The notes beneath the pieces are model-generated. The model did no database searches. It was not told the DNA's origin and saw only the letters and a program-made list of their open reading frames with translations. Positions 1 to 10,722 of a DNA stretch of 64,000 nucleotides are shown here, in pieces. Position 1 is the stretch's first letter. Each line of letters begins with the position of its first letter. Source of the stretch: Podospora pseudoanserina (taxonomy: Eukaryota > Ascomycota > Sordariomycetes > Sordariales > Podosporaceae); assembly GCF_035222485.1 (NCBI RefSeq), contig NW_026946671.1:2170001-2234000 (forward strand), in the 5' to 3' direction. The translations under genes were made by a program, and so were the position numbers.

Positions 1-1726
1 TGAGCTCAAAGTATGCTCGGCCAGAGTCAGTTTTGGTGAGAGAGCCAGTGAAAGAGCCCTTGCTCAGGGCGGCGCGGGCGAGTTTGGCCTTGGTCATCAG
101 CATCATTTCACTCCCTTGGAGCGCCACCACGCAGTTGTGCCAGGGGGTGGGCACATGGAGCAAGTCGATCGAAGTCATGAGTTCGCCGTCGGCCGAAAGG
201 GAGGTGACGGCCCGTACCTTGGCGGGGTCCACAAGCTGGATGCCAAACTTGGGACCGGCATTGTTGTGTGCGTGGATGGATAGCCGGATGTAGTTGGGAA
301 ACAGCATCTCGACGAGGTTGGAGTAGGCGTGGTTGCGTACAATCATCTCGAAGGCCACCTTGGCTGACAGCTTCTTTTGCTTGGACCGTGACATCCTTTG
401 GGTCAGCGGGTGGTTTTCCAGATCCTCGAGCACGAACTTGGAAAAGCCGCGGTACAGACGGGTGATTGTGGCATCCTTGGAATCAATCTTTGCCCGAATA
501 GCCTCTTTACGAGGCCCGGACCCCGCAACAAGCATCCGCCTACAGAGCTCGGCTTCCTCAGTAATCTTGGTGTCTAGGTGGTGTTCAATCGGGGGAAGGC
601 TGAGCCAGGATGCTAGAGTGGAAAGGTCATCGTTCCGGGACGCCAGTTGGAAGAGATCAACGAGAGACTTGAAGCCTATACGATCAGGATCCCCGAAATG
701 AGAGCCAACCTCCCGGTTCATATCTTTGAGCAAGGCGGTATACCTGTCCACCTCGCCGTCATCGACACCAATGCAGTCGCTAAAGACGTGTCCGTCACTG
801 ATAACCCAGAGTTTGGCGCCAGGCATGTAAATCTTTTCGATTTCGGTGACAAAACCGTGCAGCCTCTCCAAGGCAAGCTCTTCACCACGATCTGGATCTG
901 GGCCAGTAACCTTGTCGGGATTGGATGACTTGCATGGAAATGCAGGAAGACACATTTCGAGTTTGGCCTTGCGTGATGTAAAGTGGCGCACCCGTTGTGT
1001 AAAATACTTGCGGCCCGAGACCTTCCATTGGTCACCCTTGCCAACGTCGTACCTGAGATAACTGTCGAAGAGGTCCACTATCTGCTCGGTTACAGCTTCG
1101 ATATCGGCATCCTCTCCTGCTGCTGAGACTGGCAGGGTATAGGTCGTGAGGTCGGCCTGGGTGAGGAGGAGGTCGACGAAGAATTTTTCAAACGCGTCCC
1201 CGTCCACAATACGTCCATGGTTTCCAATCATGATGGCGGTGGTGTAGCCCCGACCATCGGGGGACGATGATTGGTATATTTTGGCATCGGGCTTGCTGTG
1301 GCTCGACCGGATTGTTGACCAATTGTCCTGAACCCATTGCTTTTGAGAGCCGGTGCAGTGAACAAGGTTCCCCTCGGAGTCCCGGAGGTAGGAACCTTGA
1401 TAGCGAAAATAGATGGACTGGCCTTCGTTGCCAAACTCCACGACCATTGCCATGTTGACGTTTGGTGCCTTTTGTGCAGGGACAGGGGAACTGGGAGGAT
1501 TAAGAGAGTTGAGAGGGTTCCGCAATGGCTCCTCGGCTTGGTGGAAGATGTGGTAGCAAGAGATGTGGACAAGCACAACGTGACACACGGCGAGGATGCA
1601 GAAGCTAAGCAACTGAAAAGCACTTGGTAGGCAAGGGGTGTCTTGGGCGCAAAGTGCAGATGTCGTGTAGTAGGTGAAGACTGGGGGGGTGATGAGCAAA
1701 CACGCCCTCACCAAGTAGGAGATCAT
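1..1726 (-). CDS. DIT1-like: DIT1/PvcA-family isocyanide synthase (3' end beyond window)
   Basis: One uninterrupted reading frame of about 575 codons runs to the left edge without a stop, so the C-terminus lies outside the window. The DIT1_PvcA domain is clear: a GRKYF...RKAKLEM segment, then LPAFPCKSSNPDKV, then IYMPGAKLWVISDGHVFSD. Known family members turn tyrosine (or tryptophan) plus a pentose phosphate into an isocyanide (PvcA) or make N-formyl-tyrosine for the yeast spore wall (DIT1). The ATG at 1726 is the first after an in-frame TGA. It adds about 90 residues with two hydrophobic stretches (near residues 1-20 and 35-60) that the yeast protein lacks; a later Met (MAMVVEFGNEG, near 1454) is the alternative start. 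A CYP56 gene follows the usual DIT1-DIT2 partnership upstream. Function is inferred from family; substrate is unknown. Confidence 0.9.
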   Translation of the reverse strand, partial: MISYLVRACLLITPPVFTYYTTSALCAQDTPCLPSAFQLLSFCILAVCHVVLVHISCYHIFHQAEEPLRNPLNSLNPPSSPVPAQKAPNVNMAMVVEFGNEGQSIYFRYQGSYLRDSEGNLVHCTGSQKQWVQDNWSTIRSSHSKPDAKIYQSSSPDGRGYTTAIMIGNHGRIVDGDAFEKFFVDLLLTQADLTTYTLPVSAAGEDADIEAVTEQIVDLFDSYLRYDVGKGDQWKVSGRKYFTQRVRHFTSRKAKLEMCLPAFPCKSSNPDKVTGPDPDRGEELALERLHGFVTEIEKIYMPGAKLWVISDGHVFSDCIGVDDGEVDRYTALLKDMNREVGSHFGDPDRIGFKSLVDLFQLASRNDDLSTLASWLSLPPIEHHLDTKITEEAELCRRMLVAGSGPRKEAIRAKIDSKDATITRLYRGFSKFVLEDLENHPLTQRMSRSKQKKLSAKVAFEMIVRNHAYSNLVEMLFPNYIRLSIHAHNNAGPKFGIQLVDPAKVRAVTSLSADGELMTSIDLLHVPTPWHNCVVALQGSEMMLMTKAKLARAALSKGSFTGSLTKTDSGRAYFEL

Positions 1727-2975
1727 GGCATCCTTTGTATATCACGTTCCTCTCCCAGAACCACGTGTATCAACAGCCTCCTGCTGTCCTGACCTTCCGG
1801 GTATTGGCGGCCGCAAGTTGCAGCAGGCTAGATAGGTAGGCCACGGTTCTGGAGGCCCTGCAGCGTTGTTGTCGTTTCTCTGCTTGTCCCGGTACCCGGG
1901 TCAAGGCAAGCGTTTTGTTGGGTCCGAGAGTTGCCGCTGCAGGGCTGAGAGGTGTTACTGCCACAGTCCCAAAAAAGACTGGATTGTGATGTTGATTCGG
2001 CGGCAGAGCAGGCGAGTGGTTGGCAGAAGCTGTCGATGCTGTGCCGATGCTGCGTTGTGTTGCTGCAGGCATCACGCAGATCTGTCCGTGGCTTGTCGTT
2101 GACGTGACAAGACCGGGCCGGGGGGCATGGCCGGGCAGGCTGGAGCGGGGTACCGGTAGTCCGCCAACTGAATACATTCACATGCGCACCATTTATTTGT
2201 TTGATGACTGAACTGGGCTAAAGTGGGCTTTTTTTGAGTTGGCTGGTAGCCGCCTCGCACCACAATCGAGCACGAGATAGGCGCTCTTGGTACTTCGAGT
2301 CATTGCCTGGGGCTGGAGCCATCATACTGTGTGGATGCAGATAGGCGCAAGCATACTCGTACAAATGTCAAAAGGGGGGCTTGGGCGGCCTGCCTCGGTC
2401 ACGGTGCGACCGCCGTGTACTGCGAAGACGGCCGAATCACCAATGCAGATATGGATAGCAGACGTCGTGTTTCCTGTGGGTGATCAGGAAGGCTGAGCTT
2501 GGCTCGTCTGCATATCTCCAGTCGTCCTGAGTAACTGTTCGGTACCCGTTGCACCACGCGCATGGCCCGTGGCCTGCTCTCTCCGTCATCCGCCAACGAT
2601 AATCCAATCGACTTTTCTCGGTACTCAGATCCTCTGACAAATTCCATGGATGACTTAAACGTGGAAGCAGCGTGCGCATTCGGCCGCCATGCCGGTCCAC
2701 GACATGATACCCACGCCAAGACGTGTCTGCATGATAGGCAGGTACCTATTGTGAAGATATCACCACATTCGGCGCACTGGGAAAACACGATAATCAACAC
2801 ACGGCAGCATGAGTCCAGAGTATTGTTTGGTACGGCACAATCATCAATGTGAGACAAGCTACATGCACGTTCTTATAAACGCCTACCCAATCTACGTTAT
2901 GCCCGCTTCCGCTCTCCAGGGACCAACGATCCATTCAACGTTCAGCCCTTCTTCTCGGACCCCAACTCCCTGCTA
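1727..2975. other. Intergenic, DIT1-like promoter region
   Basis: Lies between the P450 stop and the DIT1-like start, both on the minus strand. I see no credible ORF, only short unspliced frames. It should hold the P450 3' UTR and the DIT1-like promoter. Confidence 0.6.
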
Positions 2976-4756
2976 TCAAAGACAAGCCTTAGAGCCCTGG
3001 GGTACAATGGCCCGGCCTGGATAGAAAGATAAGCGCGGCCTGCAGTTAGCGCATGATTCCCGTAACTGGTAGGTGACCTTTCGAGGCGAGAAGACGGGAC
3101 CTACTGGTGTCTTTCTGTCAATCCACTCCGGATCCAGAATCCACATGAACGCCCCCAGTAGCTTGCACAGTGTGACCCTCATCTGCAACAGAGCAAACTT
3201 CTCCCCGAGACAGGCTCTGCGGCCCCCATGGAAAGAAATAAATTCTGCTTTAGATTTGCGTAACCGGAGCTGCTTCTGGATGGATGTTACATCACCGCCC
3301 CAACGAGAAGGATCAAACTGATCTGCTGTCGGCCCCCAAGCTTCCGGGTCCCGGTTTGTCGAGTAGCAGTTGTATCCGACGTATGTGCCGCTGGGGATTA
3401 CAATGGAAGCGTGGCCAAGGAGCGTGTCCTGGGAGGTGCGCCGATTGATGAGCTGGCCGATGGGAGGAAAGAGACGCAGACTCTCAAGAATAACAGCAGT
3501 TAGGAGCGGGAGCTTGGTCAGCATTTCAATGTTTTGAGCTAGCGCGGGGATTGAAAGTCCTGTAGACACGAGTTCTTCGTAAAGTCTGGCTTGAATTTCC
3601 TAAACAGCTCGTCAGCTTTGGTTTACATTCGGACCAACACAGTGCACCTACAGGATGCTTGGCTAGCAAGTAAAGAGTGGATATCAGGCACAGTTGGGGA
3701 TTTTCCTGGCCAGCTACAAAGAGAACTGTCAAGTTGTCATGCATCTGTTTTTCATCCCATTGACCGGACTGGTGAGCATCTAGCAGCCGGCGGCCCAATC
3801 CATCTTTGGGCCAGGGCGCTGACGATTTTGCGGAGGAGGGATCGTGGCTTTCGATCAAAGCATCCCTGAGGGCGCCTCGAAACTTGTCCACAGTTTTCCT
3901 GGCACGTAACCGACTTGGAAATGGAAACTGGTCCAAAATGGGAAAGTTCATAAAGATGGGCTTGAAAATCTCACGCTTGACTGCCGATTGCAGAATGTTG
4001 ATGGGTGCGTTGTCCGAGAGAGCCTAGTAGCACCGAGTGTTAATCTCACGTGTGGTCTTTTTTCCAGCGTTATGTGAAAGGACCTAAGAATGTACTTGCA
4101 TCAAAGTTGGTCTGCAAAATGACCTCAGAGCAGTTGGCCACGGAATACCGCTGAAGCAACTCCTGAATAGCAACGCCACGGCCTCTTCCACCGCGCGACT
4201 GGGCATCTTTCACGAGCATGCACAGTTTGTCGGCATTCAAGGCGATCTTGTCCACCTCGAAATTGTTTCGTTGCAGCCCTGGCCGGATGACAGACTGGTA
4301 TTTCTTCCAGACTTGACCATGGCTAGAGATGATGTTGTCGCCTGAGGTGGTACCCTGTGTCAGCTATTTTGCCTGTGTTCATTGAAGAGAAGCAAACAAT
4401 AATTAGCTACCAAGAAACTGTGCCAAAACACTATGAGAGATCTTTTTTTGATTTCCGCTCTTTTCGTACAGGTCTTCGTCCTTGAAGATCTCGGCGATGT
4501 AAGAGGGCTTGTGCACCAAAATATTCCATTGAGCCGCAAAGAAGAACTTGACAGCGCCGTGAGTGCGAAGTGACTTGTCGATATATTGACGAAAAATGTC
4601 GGACTGGTCGACATCCTTGAAAAAGGGAATGAGGGCTACCCAAAAGGGGATGGTAGGGATGTTTTCGGGGTATCTTGGTGGTAGCAAGAAGACATAGTAG
4701 ACTAGGGAAATAGCAATGGCTGCGAGAAGCAGTAGCTCTGCAATGAATCCCAACAT
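2976..4756 (-). CDS. DIT2-like: CYP56 (DIT2-like) cytochrome P450
   Basis: Four exons: 4411-4756, 4100-4341, 3652-4023 and 2976-3599, giving 527 residues, normal for a P450. An N-terminal membrane anchor (about residues 3-25) is followed by the CYP56 signature PENIPTIPFWVALIPFFKD and by EIFKDEDLYEKSGNQKKI. The I-helix motif is LFVAGQENPQ, the ExxR motif is ESLR, and the heme-cysteine loop is FHGGRRACLGEKF. In yeast, Dit2 couples two N-formyl-tyrosines into bisformyl dityrosine; here the substrate is probably the product of the neighbouring DIT1-like enzyme. Intron 1 joins FLG to DNIISS in frame. Intron 2 (4024-4099) only keeps frame if its donor is GC (GCAAGT), giving NFD-ALSDNAPIN. The last 25 or so residues look poorly conserved, so the exact C-terminus is less sure. 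Confidence 0.9.
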
Positions 4757-5430
4757 TGTTGTGGTCTGCTATGCGATCTAAGATGAGACTCACGGCTGCT
4801 CGCGGTTCAACCTTTCGGGATATAAAGCATAACCTAGATGATCGTCGCGCTCAAAATAGCAGGTACGCGATGAATATTCATATATGGGCACTGTATTGGT
4901 CGCAGATAGGTCGCATTTCGCTGCAGCGCACGTGTGACCCAATGCAATGGGAGAGAGGTGCAGCGGCAGGGGGGCTAGGTTAGCGCTAACACGCAGCGAG
5001 GCTGGAGGGATGGAATGGGGGTGAGGCCTGTATTACTCGGGACCCCAGCTGCACCTCAGCATGATGTGAAGCCGTATGTTTTTGAAGAGGTCGAGATGGA
5101 TTGCTGCTGTGCCCCGTAGGCTGCGGCAGGTGCTGTGCCCTCACACACCCCGGGCTATGGAGGTGCTGGAGTATGAGGTCGGAGGCCCGGGCGGCCGGTC
5201 GGCAGTCCGCTGTGAGTAGGTTGTTGTCTTTAGGTAGCGCTTTTCTCGGTGTGACCAGCCCGGAACTCCTTGAACTGAACCCAGCTTAACCCTCTCCCTT
5301 TTCTGTTTTTTATAAAATAAAAAAAAGTAGAAGAAAACGGAATACCTGTTCTATTCCATTTTGCTTCTCAGTTCACAAAACCTGTTCATCCCCTATTGGC
5401 CCTGTCAATTTGCTGTGGCATGCCTGCAGA
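4757..5430. other. Divergent promoter between DIT2-like and DTR1-like genes
   Basis: About 670 bp separate two opposite starts. The stretch near 5290-5340 is a pyrimidine-rich then A-rich run of the sort found in fungal 5' regions. No ORF of note. A shared regulator for both genes is plausible but I recognise no specific site. Confidence 0.55.
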
Positions 5431-7491
5431 ATGGTAAGGTTTGAGCTCACCGTCCAGATAGGACGCTCTCGACAATCTTCGCACAGAGCATCTTCCTCTC
5501 AGTCCAGATCAAGATCAAGATCACGTACCCGCCATAGTCGCCCCCATTCTCCCGAAGACAGAATCCCTCTAGTTGAACGTGTTCCCCCTCCTGCTCGTGA
5601 TGATGATCCGGCCTCGATATATCTGCCTCCTTCCCCGACAGACAATACTCCCGAGAAAAAATCTTTACCTTTAGGTCTCCGATCCTCCCATCAACACCTT
5701 TCCACGTCCAATAATGAGTCTTTAACGAATGGCCCGCCACCAGCAGACGAGCCGCCGGGCCTGAATCCGAGTCCGAAGCAGGATGGGTCTAGGTCTTACA
5801 CCGATTTCTCCCCTCTCCGTCGAAAGTTCATCTTGTCTGTTATAACGATTGCTGGATTCTTCGGGCCATTGGCGGGAGGCATATATCTTCCTGCCTTGCC
5901 GGTGCTGGAAAAAGAGTTCAATGTTAGCCCAACCGCCATCAATGTGACGGTTTCAGTGTTCATGATGACTTTTGCGTTCGGTGTAAGCCTTTACCCTCCC
6001 CCATCCCATCAACAGACAACAAAGATGCTGATGTCGTCTACAGCCGCTATTCTGGTCCACTTTTGCAGATTGGAAGGGTCGCCGTCCATTGTACTTGATA
6101 AGCCTTGCCATTTACATCTTGGCGAACGTGCTTCTTGCTGTAGTACCAGCAAACTACGGAGCACTGGTGTTTTTGAGGGTCGTGCAGGCGTTTGGCAGTG
6201 CTAGTGTTGTTAGCATGGGGGCAGGGACAGTTGCTGACGTGGGTAGATATATTCGCCTTTCTCGTTGCCAACTTGCTAACGTCAGTCCATCCCAGATCAC
6301 GGAGCCGAAGAAGCGAGCATTCGCAATGAGCATTTTTCTCATGGGCCCTCAATGCGGTCCTGTCCTGGGTCCCGTGTTGGGTGGTGCATTGGCAGAGGCG
6401 AACTGGAGATGGATTTTCGGGTTTCTTGGTGTGTTCTTCCCTGCATGATGTGCGTCCGCCAACTAACGAGGTGCCAAAGCGATTTCTAGCGGCATACTTT
6501 GGCTTGTGATTCTCTCTTCTCTCCCTGAGACTCTTCGCGCCCGCGTGGGCGGAGGCCGTATCTACACAGAACGGCCCATCTTCTTTTGGCCCCCTTCCAT
6601 GTCTTCACCTCTCGCGCCGAGCTGGGAAAGGGGTCCTCCACCGCCCATCCCAACCCTCAAAGGGTATTGGAACCTGTTCATTTACCCTCCCATCGGCATC
6701 GTCAGCTTCAACACTGCTATGCTTTACTCTACCTACTTCGCCATTGCCGTACAACTTCCGACCGAGCTGAGTCAGCGATACAAATGGGGCCCATCGGGAA
6801 TCGGCGCTGGCTTTCTGGCGGTAGGAATTGCTATGATTGTGGGGAGTTTGCTTGGTGGTAGAGCCTCGGACTGGAGAAGGGCGAGGGCAGCAGAGCAACT
6901 GCCAGAGGACACCAAGATTGATCCAGAGTTTAGACTTGTGGACCAGATCTGGGGCGTGTTGATTTGTGTGTTGGGGACTCTGCTGTATGGATGGATGGTG
7001 GATGGTAGCAAACATCCAGCAGCAGTTTTGTTTGCCACATTTTTGAGTATGTACTCCTGTCAGATAACTTCCACCGCAACGTGAAACTAACCAGCGGTAT
7101 TTAACAGCCGGATTTGGGATGAATTGGGTCTTTGTCACCACTACAGCATTCTTGACCGAATGTGTTGCTCAACAGGCGGCAGGAGCGTTTGCGCTGGGAA
7201 ACTTGCTGAGAAACCCCGGGGCTGCCATTGTGTCGGTGATAACACCAACACTGGTGGCCAAGATGGGGAGTGGATGGTGCTTTACGGGGCTGGCGGTCTT
7301 GGATCTGCTCCTGGTTGGAACTGCGGTTATTGGTACGTGCAACTTGTTGAGTAGCAGAGCTCTGGCTTGAATGGAGAACTAATATTGTTTCTGTAGTTCT
7401 CAGACTAAAATGCCCTGGCTGGCGTGCGGATAGGGCGGCCAAGATGCAGCTGGCTGGCAAGAAAGCCGGAGGTCCGGCGGCTGTTCCTTAA
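5431..7491 (+). CDS. DTR1-like: MFS exporter, DTR1-like (DHA1 family)
   Basis: Six exons: 5431-5982, 6044-6238, 6296-6428, 6480-7046, 7108-7332 and 7397-7491, about 588 residues. A disordered N-terminus of about 130 residues rich in Ser/Arg/Pro precedes the first membrane helix (GFFGPLAGGIYLPALPVLE). MFS motif A is ADWKGRRP after helix 2, and motif C is GPQCGPVLGPVLGG in helix 5. Twelve helices are expected. Exon 6 was chosen because splicing there continues helix 12 into LRLKCPGWR, a typical end for this family, while reading through the donor stops at 7370. Yeast Dtr1 exports bisformyl dityrosine from the cell that makes the spore wall. Placement next to DIT1/DIT2 homologues makes export of the pathway product the likely role. 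5431 is the first ATG of the frame. Confidence 0.87.
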
Positions 7492-9156
7492 GAACGGTCT
7501 TTGGCAAGTGGAAAAATATCGGGGCATAAAAAGATAACCCACACGCCTGTCGACGATCTTTCACGGCCTTGCAATTATCTTTGAAGTCTCTCGAAAAACT
7601 TAAAAGCCTAATGATTATCTTTCTTCCCCAATCAAAACCTCTATTTTACTGTCCCCACAGCGTGGTTTGGGCAAGCGCACCAGGCTTTGGTTGGGAGATG
7701 AAAGATGGCCGAGGAGAGCTGAATGGTCCGATGGACCGGCCATATAATCATTGCTTGGGCTGATGGGCGTTGACTAAGATTGGACAAAATAACTCCTTGC
7801 GCATTCTTCTTCATCACTAATGTGACCATCCATGGGTGGATCTTTTTCACCACCCCATCTCACTGCATGCTGGATGCTGATCAGTGACAGGCTTCCCACG
7901 AGGCTTCCCACGAGGCTAGAGTGGGTGAGTGGCTACTCAAGGCCTGACTGTCGCATGGCCATCTGAATCCAGAGCGGCGGGATCAACGCAAACGCACATT
8001 GACGATCGTAGCACGGTAGTCGGTAGAGCGAGTGTGACAGAAGGCGGAGAAGTTGTCTCCCACAACCACGATCGATATTGCTCGATCCTCCATCCCCACA
8101 ACTAAAGATATGACCACCTCAACAATGCCCTCAGCGGCATCGGCAACGGAGATGTTGCTTGCGCTCGAGTTCTGACAACTCAGCCCTGCAGCCGAAAACG
8201 AAAAAGGAGGGGGCGTGTGCAGAAGAAACAGGTGACCAGGGGGGGTTATCAGATCGCTTGGTCTTTGACGAAGAATGTGGACACACCGCGGCATTTTGGC
8301 CAGTTCGGCAGAGGTGTTTAGCCCGTCTGGCTCTTTTCGCTGTTCTTTAGGTAACAGAAGACGCGAGATGTGTCTTTGCAAGCGATTTCGGCTTCGACGG
8401 CGGTTCAAGTCGTTGTGGGGCCATTGGTTGTTCCAGCCAATCGCGAGCACCAACCCGATCTGATAACTTTATTTTATCCTCCACCAAGAACACCGTGGTG
8501 GGTCCTGTTCCACTGCGCCTTGAAAAAAACGACTGGGTGGAAAAACCATCACACGACGCCAAGTGACTACCCACAATGAAACCCCTCCTCCACCTGAACA
8601 TTTCTCCATGGACTCGATAATCTGCAGGTGTTCATTGTTGGCAACAGCGCGCATGTTCCTAGCATGAGACTGGAGGGGAAACGACCCTTCGATCTCTCTC
8701 TTTTGTACCGGTAGGCTGGAGGATGGCGGTAGTCAACAACCGACACGAGGATGCAAAGCATCCACCAGCGGAAACAGAGCCAAAATTGGCGCATGGCCCG
8801 TCCCTCTGCATGGTTCTCTCAACTCTCCAGGCTCATCTAGACCAGGATCATGATGGACGGGAACAGTGATGCCACACGTGGCTAATCGATAGTCTGAATG
8901 TCGCCGTTGCGTCGCTGCCACCCCAAAGAGCCTGCAGCTGAATTTGGACCTTCTCCAGGGTAACCCGGATGGCGGGACAGTCCAGTCCCCTTCATGTTTT
9001 TGTTGGTTCGCTTCCGATCTAACGTTTGGCGTCCCTACATATAACAGTGCTCTCATCCCTGGATTCTGTCATCGGGTCTCTTGCTCGTTCCGGTTGAAGC
9101 ATACCTTTTCCAAACCACCCAAGCCAGCTCCCCCAAACCCCCAGCAAACCGTCAAG
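7492..9156. other. Intergenic region
   Basis: About 1.7 kb without a supportable gene. It holds a short tandem duplication (GAGGCTTCCCAC twice, near 7890-7918) and one ATCTGATAA GATA-type site at 8458-8466. The right part is the GNAT promoter and 5' UTR, with C-rich leader sequence before the ATG. Confidence 0.6.
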
Positions 9157-9959
9157 ATGGTCCACGTCGTCCTCCCCGCCCTCATTCCCGACATCAAGCG
9201 CGTGTATGATTCCTACTTTGCCGCCTTCCACCATGACCCCATGGGCGAGATCATGCTCAACATCCTCTTCCCCGGAGGTAATGTGAACTCACCAGAGTTC
9301 CGTGAGGAACACGCCAAGGGTACCCTCGCTTGGTGGCATCAGTCTGATTCCCAATACACCTACAAGTGCGTCGACACCGACAATGGCGACATTGTCGGCA
9401 TGGGTCTCATGGATGTGATTCTGCGTCGCCGCTCCGTGGAGGAGCGCGCCTTCCAAGGTGTTCCATGGCTCCAAGGCGAGGCCAAGGAGCGCGCTGAGAA
9501 GGTTCTCAAGCCCCTTCACGACATGCGTGAGCAGCTTTTTGGCGACCAGCAATACATCTGTACGTCTTCCCACGGACCCATTTACGGGATAGAATTGCTA
9601 ACACGAGATGCTCTTGTCCAGATGCCCACGTCATCGGTGTCCTCCCCGAACACCAGGGCAAGCAGGCCGGTGCCGCCCTTGCTGGCTGGGGTCTCAGCTT
9701 CGTCGACTATACCAACCTGCCCATGTACTTTGAGGCCTCGCCCTCCTCGGTCGGCCTCTACGAGAAGCTGGGCTACGAGCGTCTCAAGGAGACCATCGTT
9801 CACAAGGCTGAGACGCTCGGCACTGCCACTGATATCTCGGTGCCTCTCATGGTCAAGATGCCCAAGTCTGCCGGTGGCATGAGCTTTTATGAGTGGAAGG
9901 AGAAGGGCTACCCCAAGTTCAACGCTGCCACTCCGGCCTCCAAGAAGCAGAAGCTCTAA
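9157..9959 (+). CDS. GNAT-family N-acetyltransferase
   Basis: Two exons, 9157-9559 and 9622-9959, 246 residues. The intron starts GTACGT and joins the two halves in frame (DQQYI-YAHVIGV). The acetyl-CoA binding motif A lies in VIGVLPEHQGKQAGAAL, where QGKQAG is the pyrophosphate loop; a following SSVGLYEKLGYERL segment is the usual motif B. GNAT enzymes move an acetyl group from acetyl-CoA to an amine; the acceptor cannot be told from sequence. The ATG at 9157 sits in a good context (GTCAAGATGG); the frame is open further upstream, but that is leader. It follows the isocyanide locus on the same strand as the exporter, so a role in tailoring is possible but unproven. Confidence 0.85.
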
Positions 9960-10722
9960 AGGACAGGACCAGTTGGCTTTGTGATGAGTGGAGACGTAAC
10001 AAATTGCTTCCTTTTGGGTTTCTGGGCGCGGGCTGGCATGGATTATCAGGGCGTTTTGTTTTGGGTTGGGAAGACTGTGTATATAAACAGGTGTTTTGGT
10101 CCATGATATTTGGGGGCGGGAAAATGACAGCTTATTGTATCCGTACCTGACTCTGTGGCCAAATTGATGTGTTGCCCTGGAATGCAGCCGACGAAACGAG
10201 CATGTCCCGATACCGGCTGGCCGTCAGTGTGCGGATGGCAGGGACGACAGGGACGGCATCCCACGATCAAAACTTTTCTCCTCGGTTGCGGGCGGGTGGG
10301 TTGTGGGACCCCTGTCGAGTGCCAAGTCGAATTATCAATCGGACCATGGAGATAATCTTGAGAGCCACCTCTAGGCCCCCCACACCATCCCAGCCGGGAT
10401 ACGGAGAACAGCTCTCTGCAATGCAGCCATGGCACCATGCTGGAGAAAAAAGTGCGCAAAAAGTGCGCTTTTCCACTCCCCTCGCCAGGGGTGTTTATCC
10501 AACACTGGTCGGCGGTTGTCTCCTGTTCCGTACCAGATTGCCGTGCTGTCTCCAGTTCTTTCCGACCCTTGCGGCCCATTTTGAGCATGGTGTACCTGGA
10601 GGGGTTGCTTTTGTGTGTTTTCGACGGGACGGCAGTGAGCATATAGAATGACGTTCTCGGCACCACAGGGTCGCCGACATCCTGCTGGTGAGTGACAGTG
10701 CCCAACCCAGACAGTTCCCGCC
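9960..10722. other. Intergenic region
   Basis: 3' UTR of the GNAT gene and promoter of the oxidoreductase gene. ORFs here on both strands have no recognisable protein. Confidence 0.6.

Noticed and set aside
8458-8466. ATCTGATAA GATA-type site (also at 36563 and 37659)
   Set aside because: Matches the iron GATA consensus but is not beside a known iron gene; one lies in coding sequence. Treated as background.
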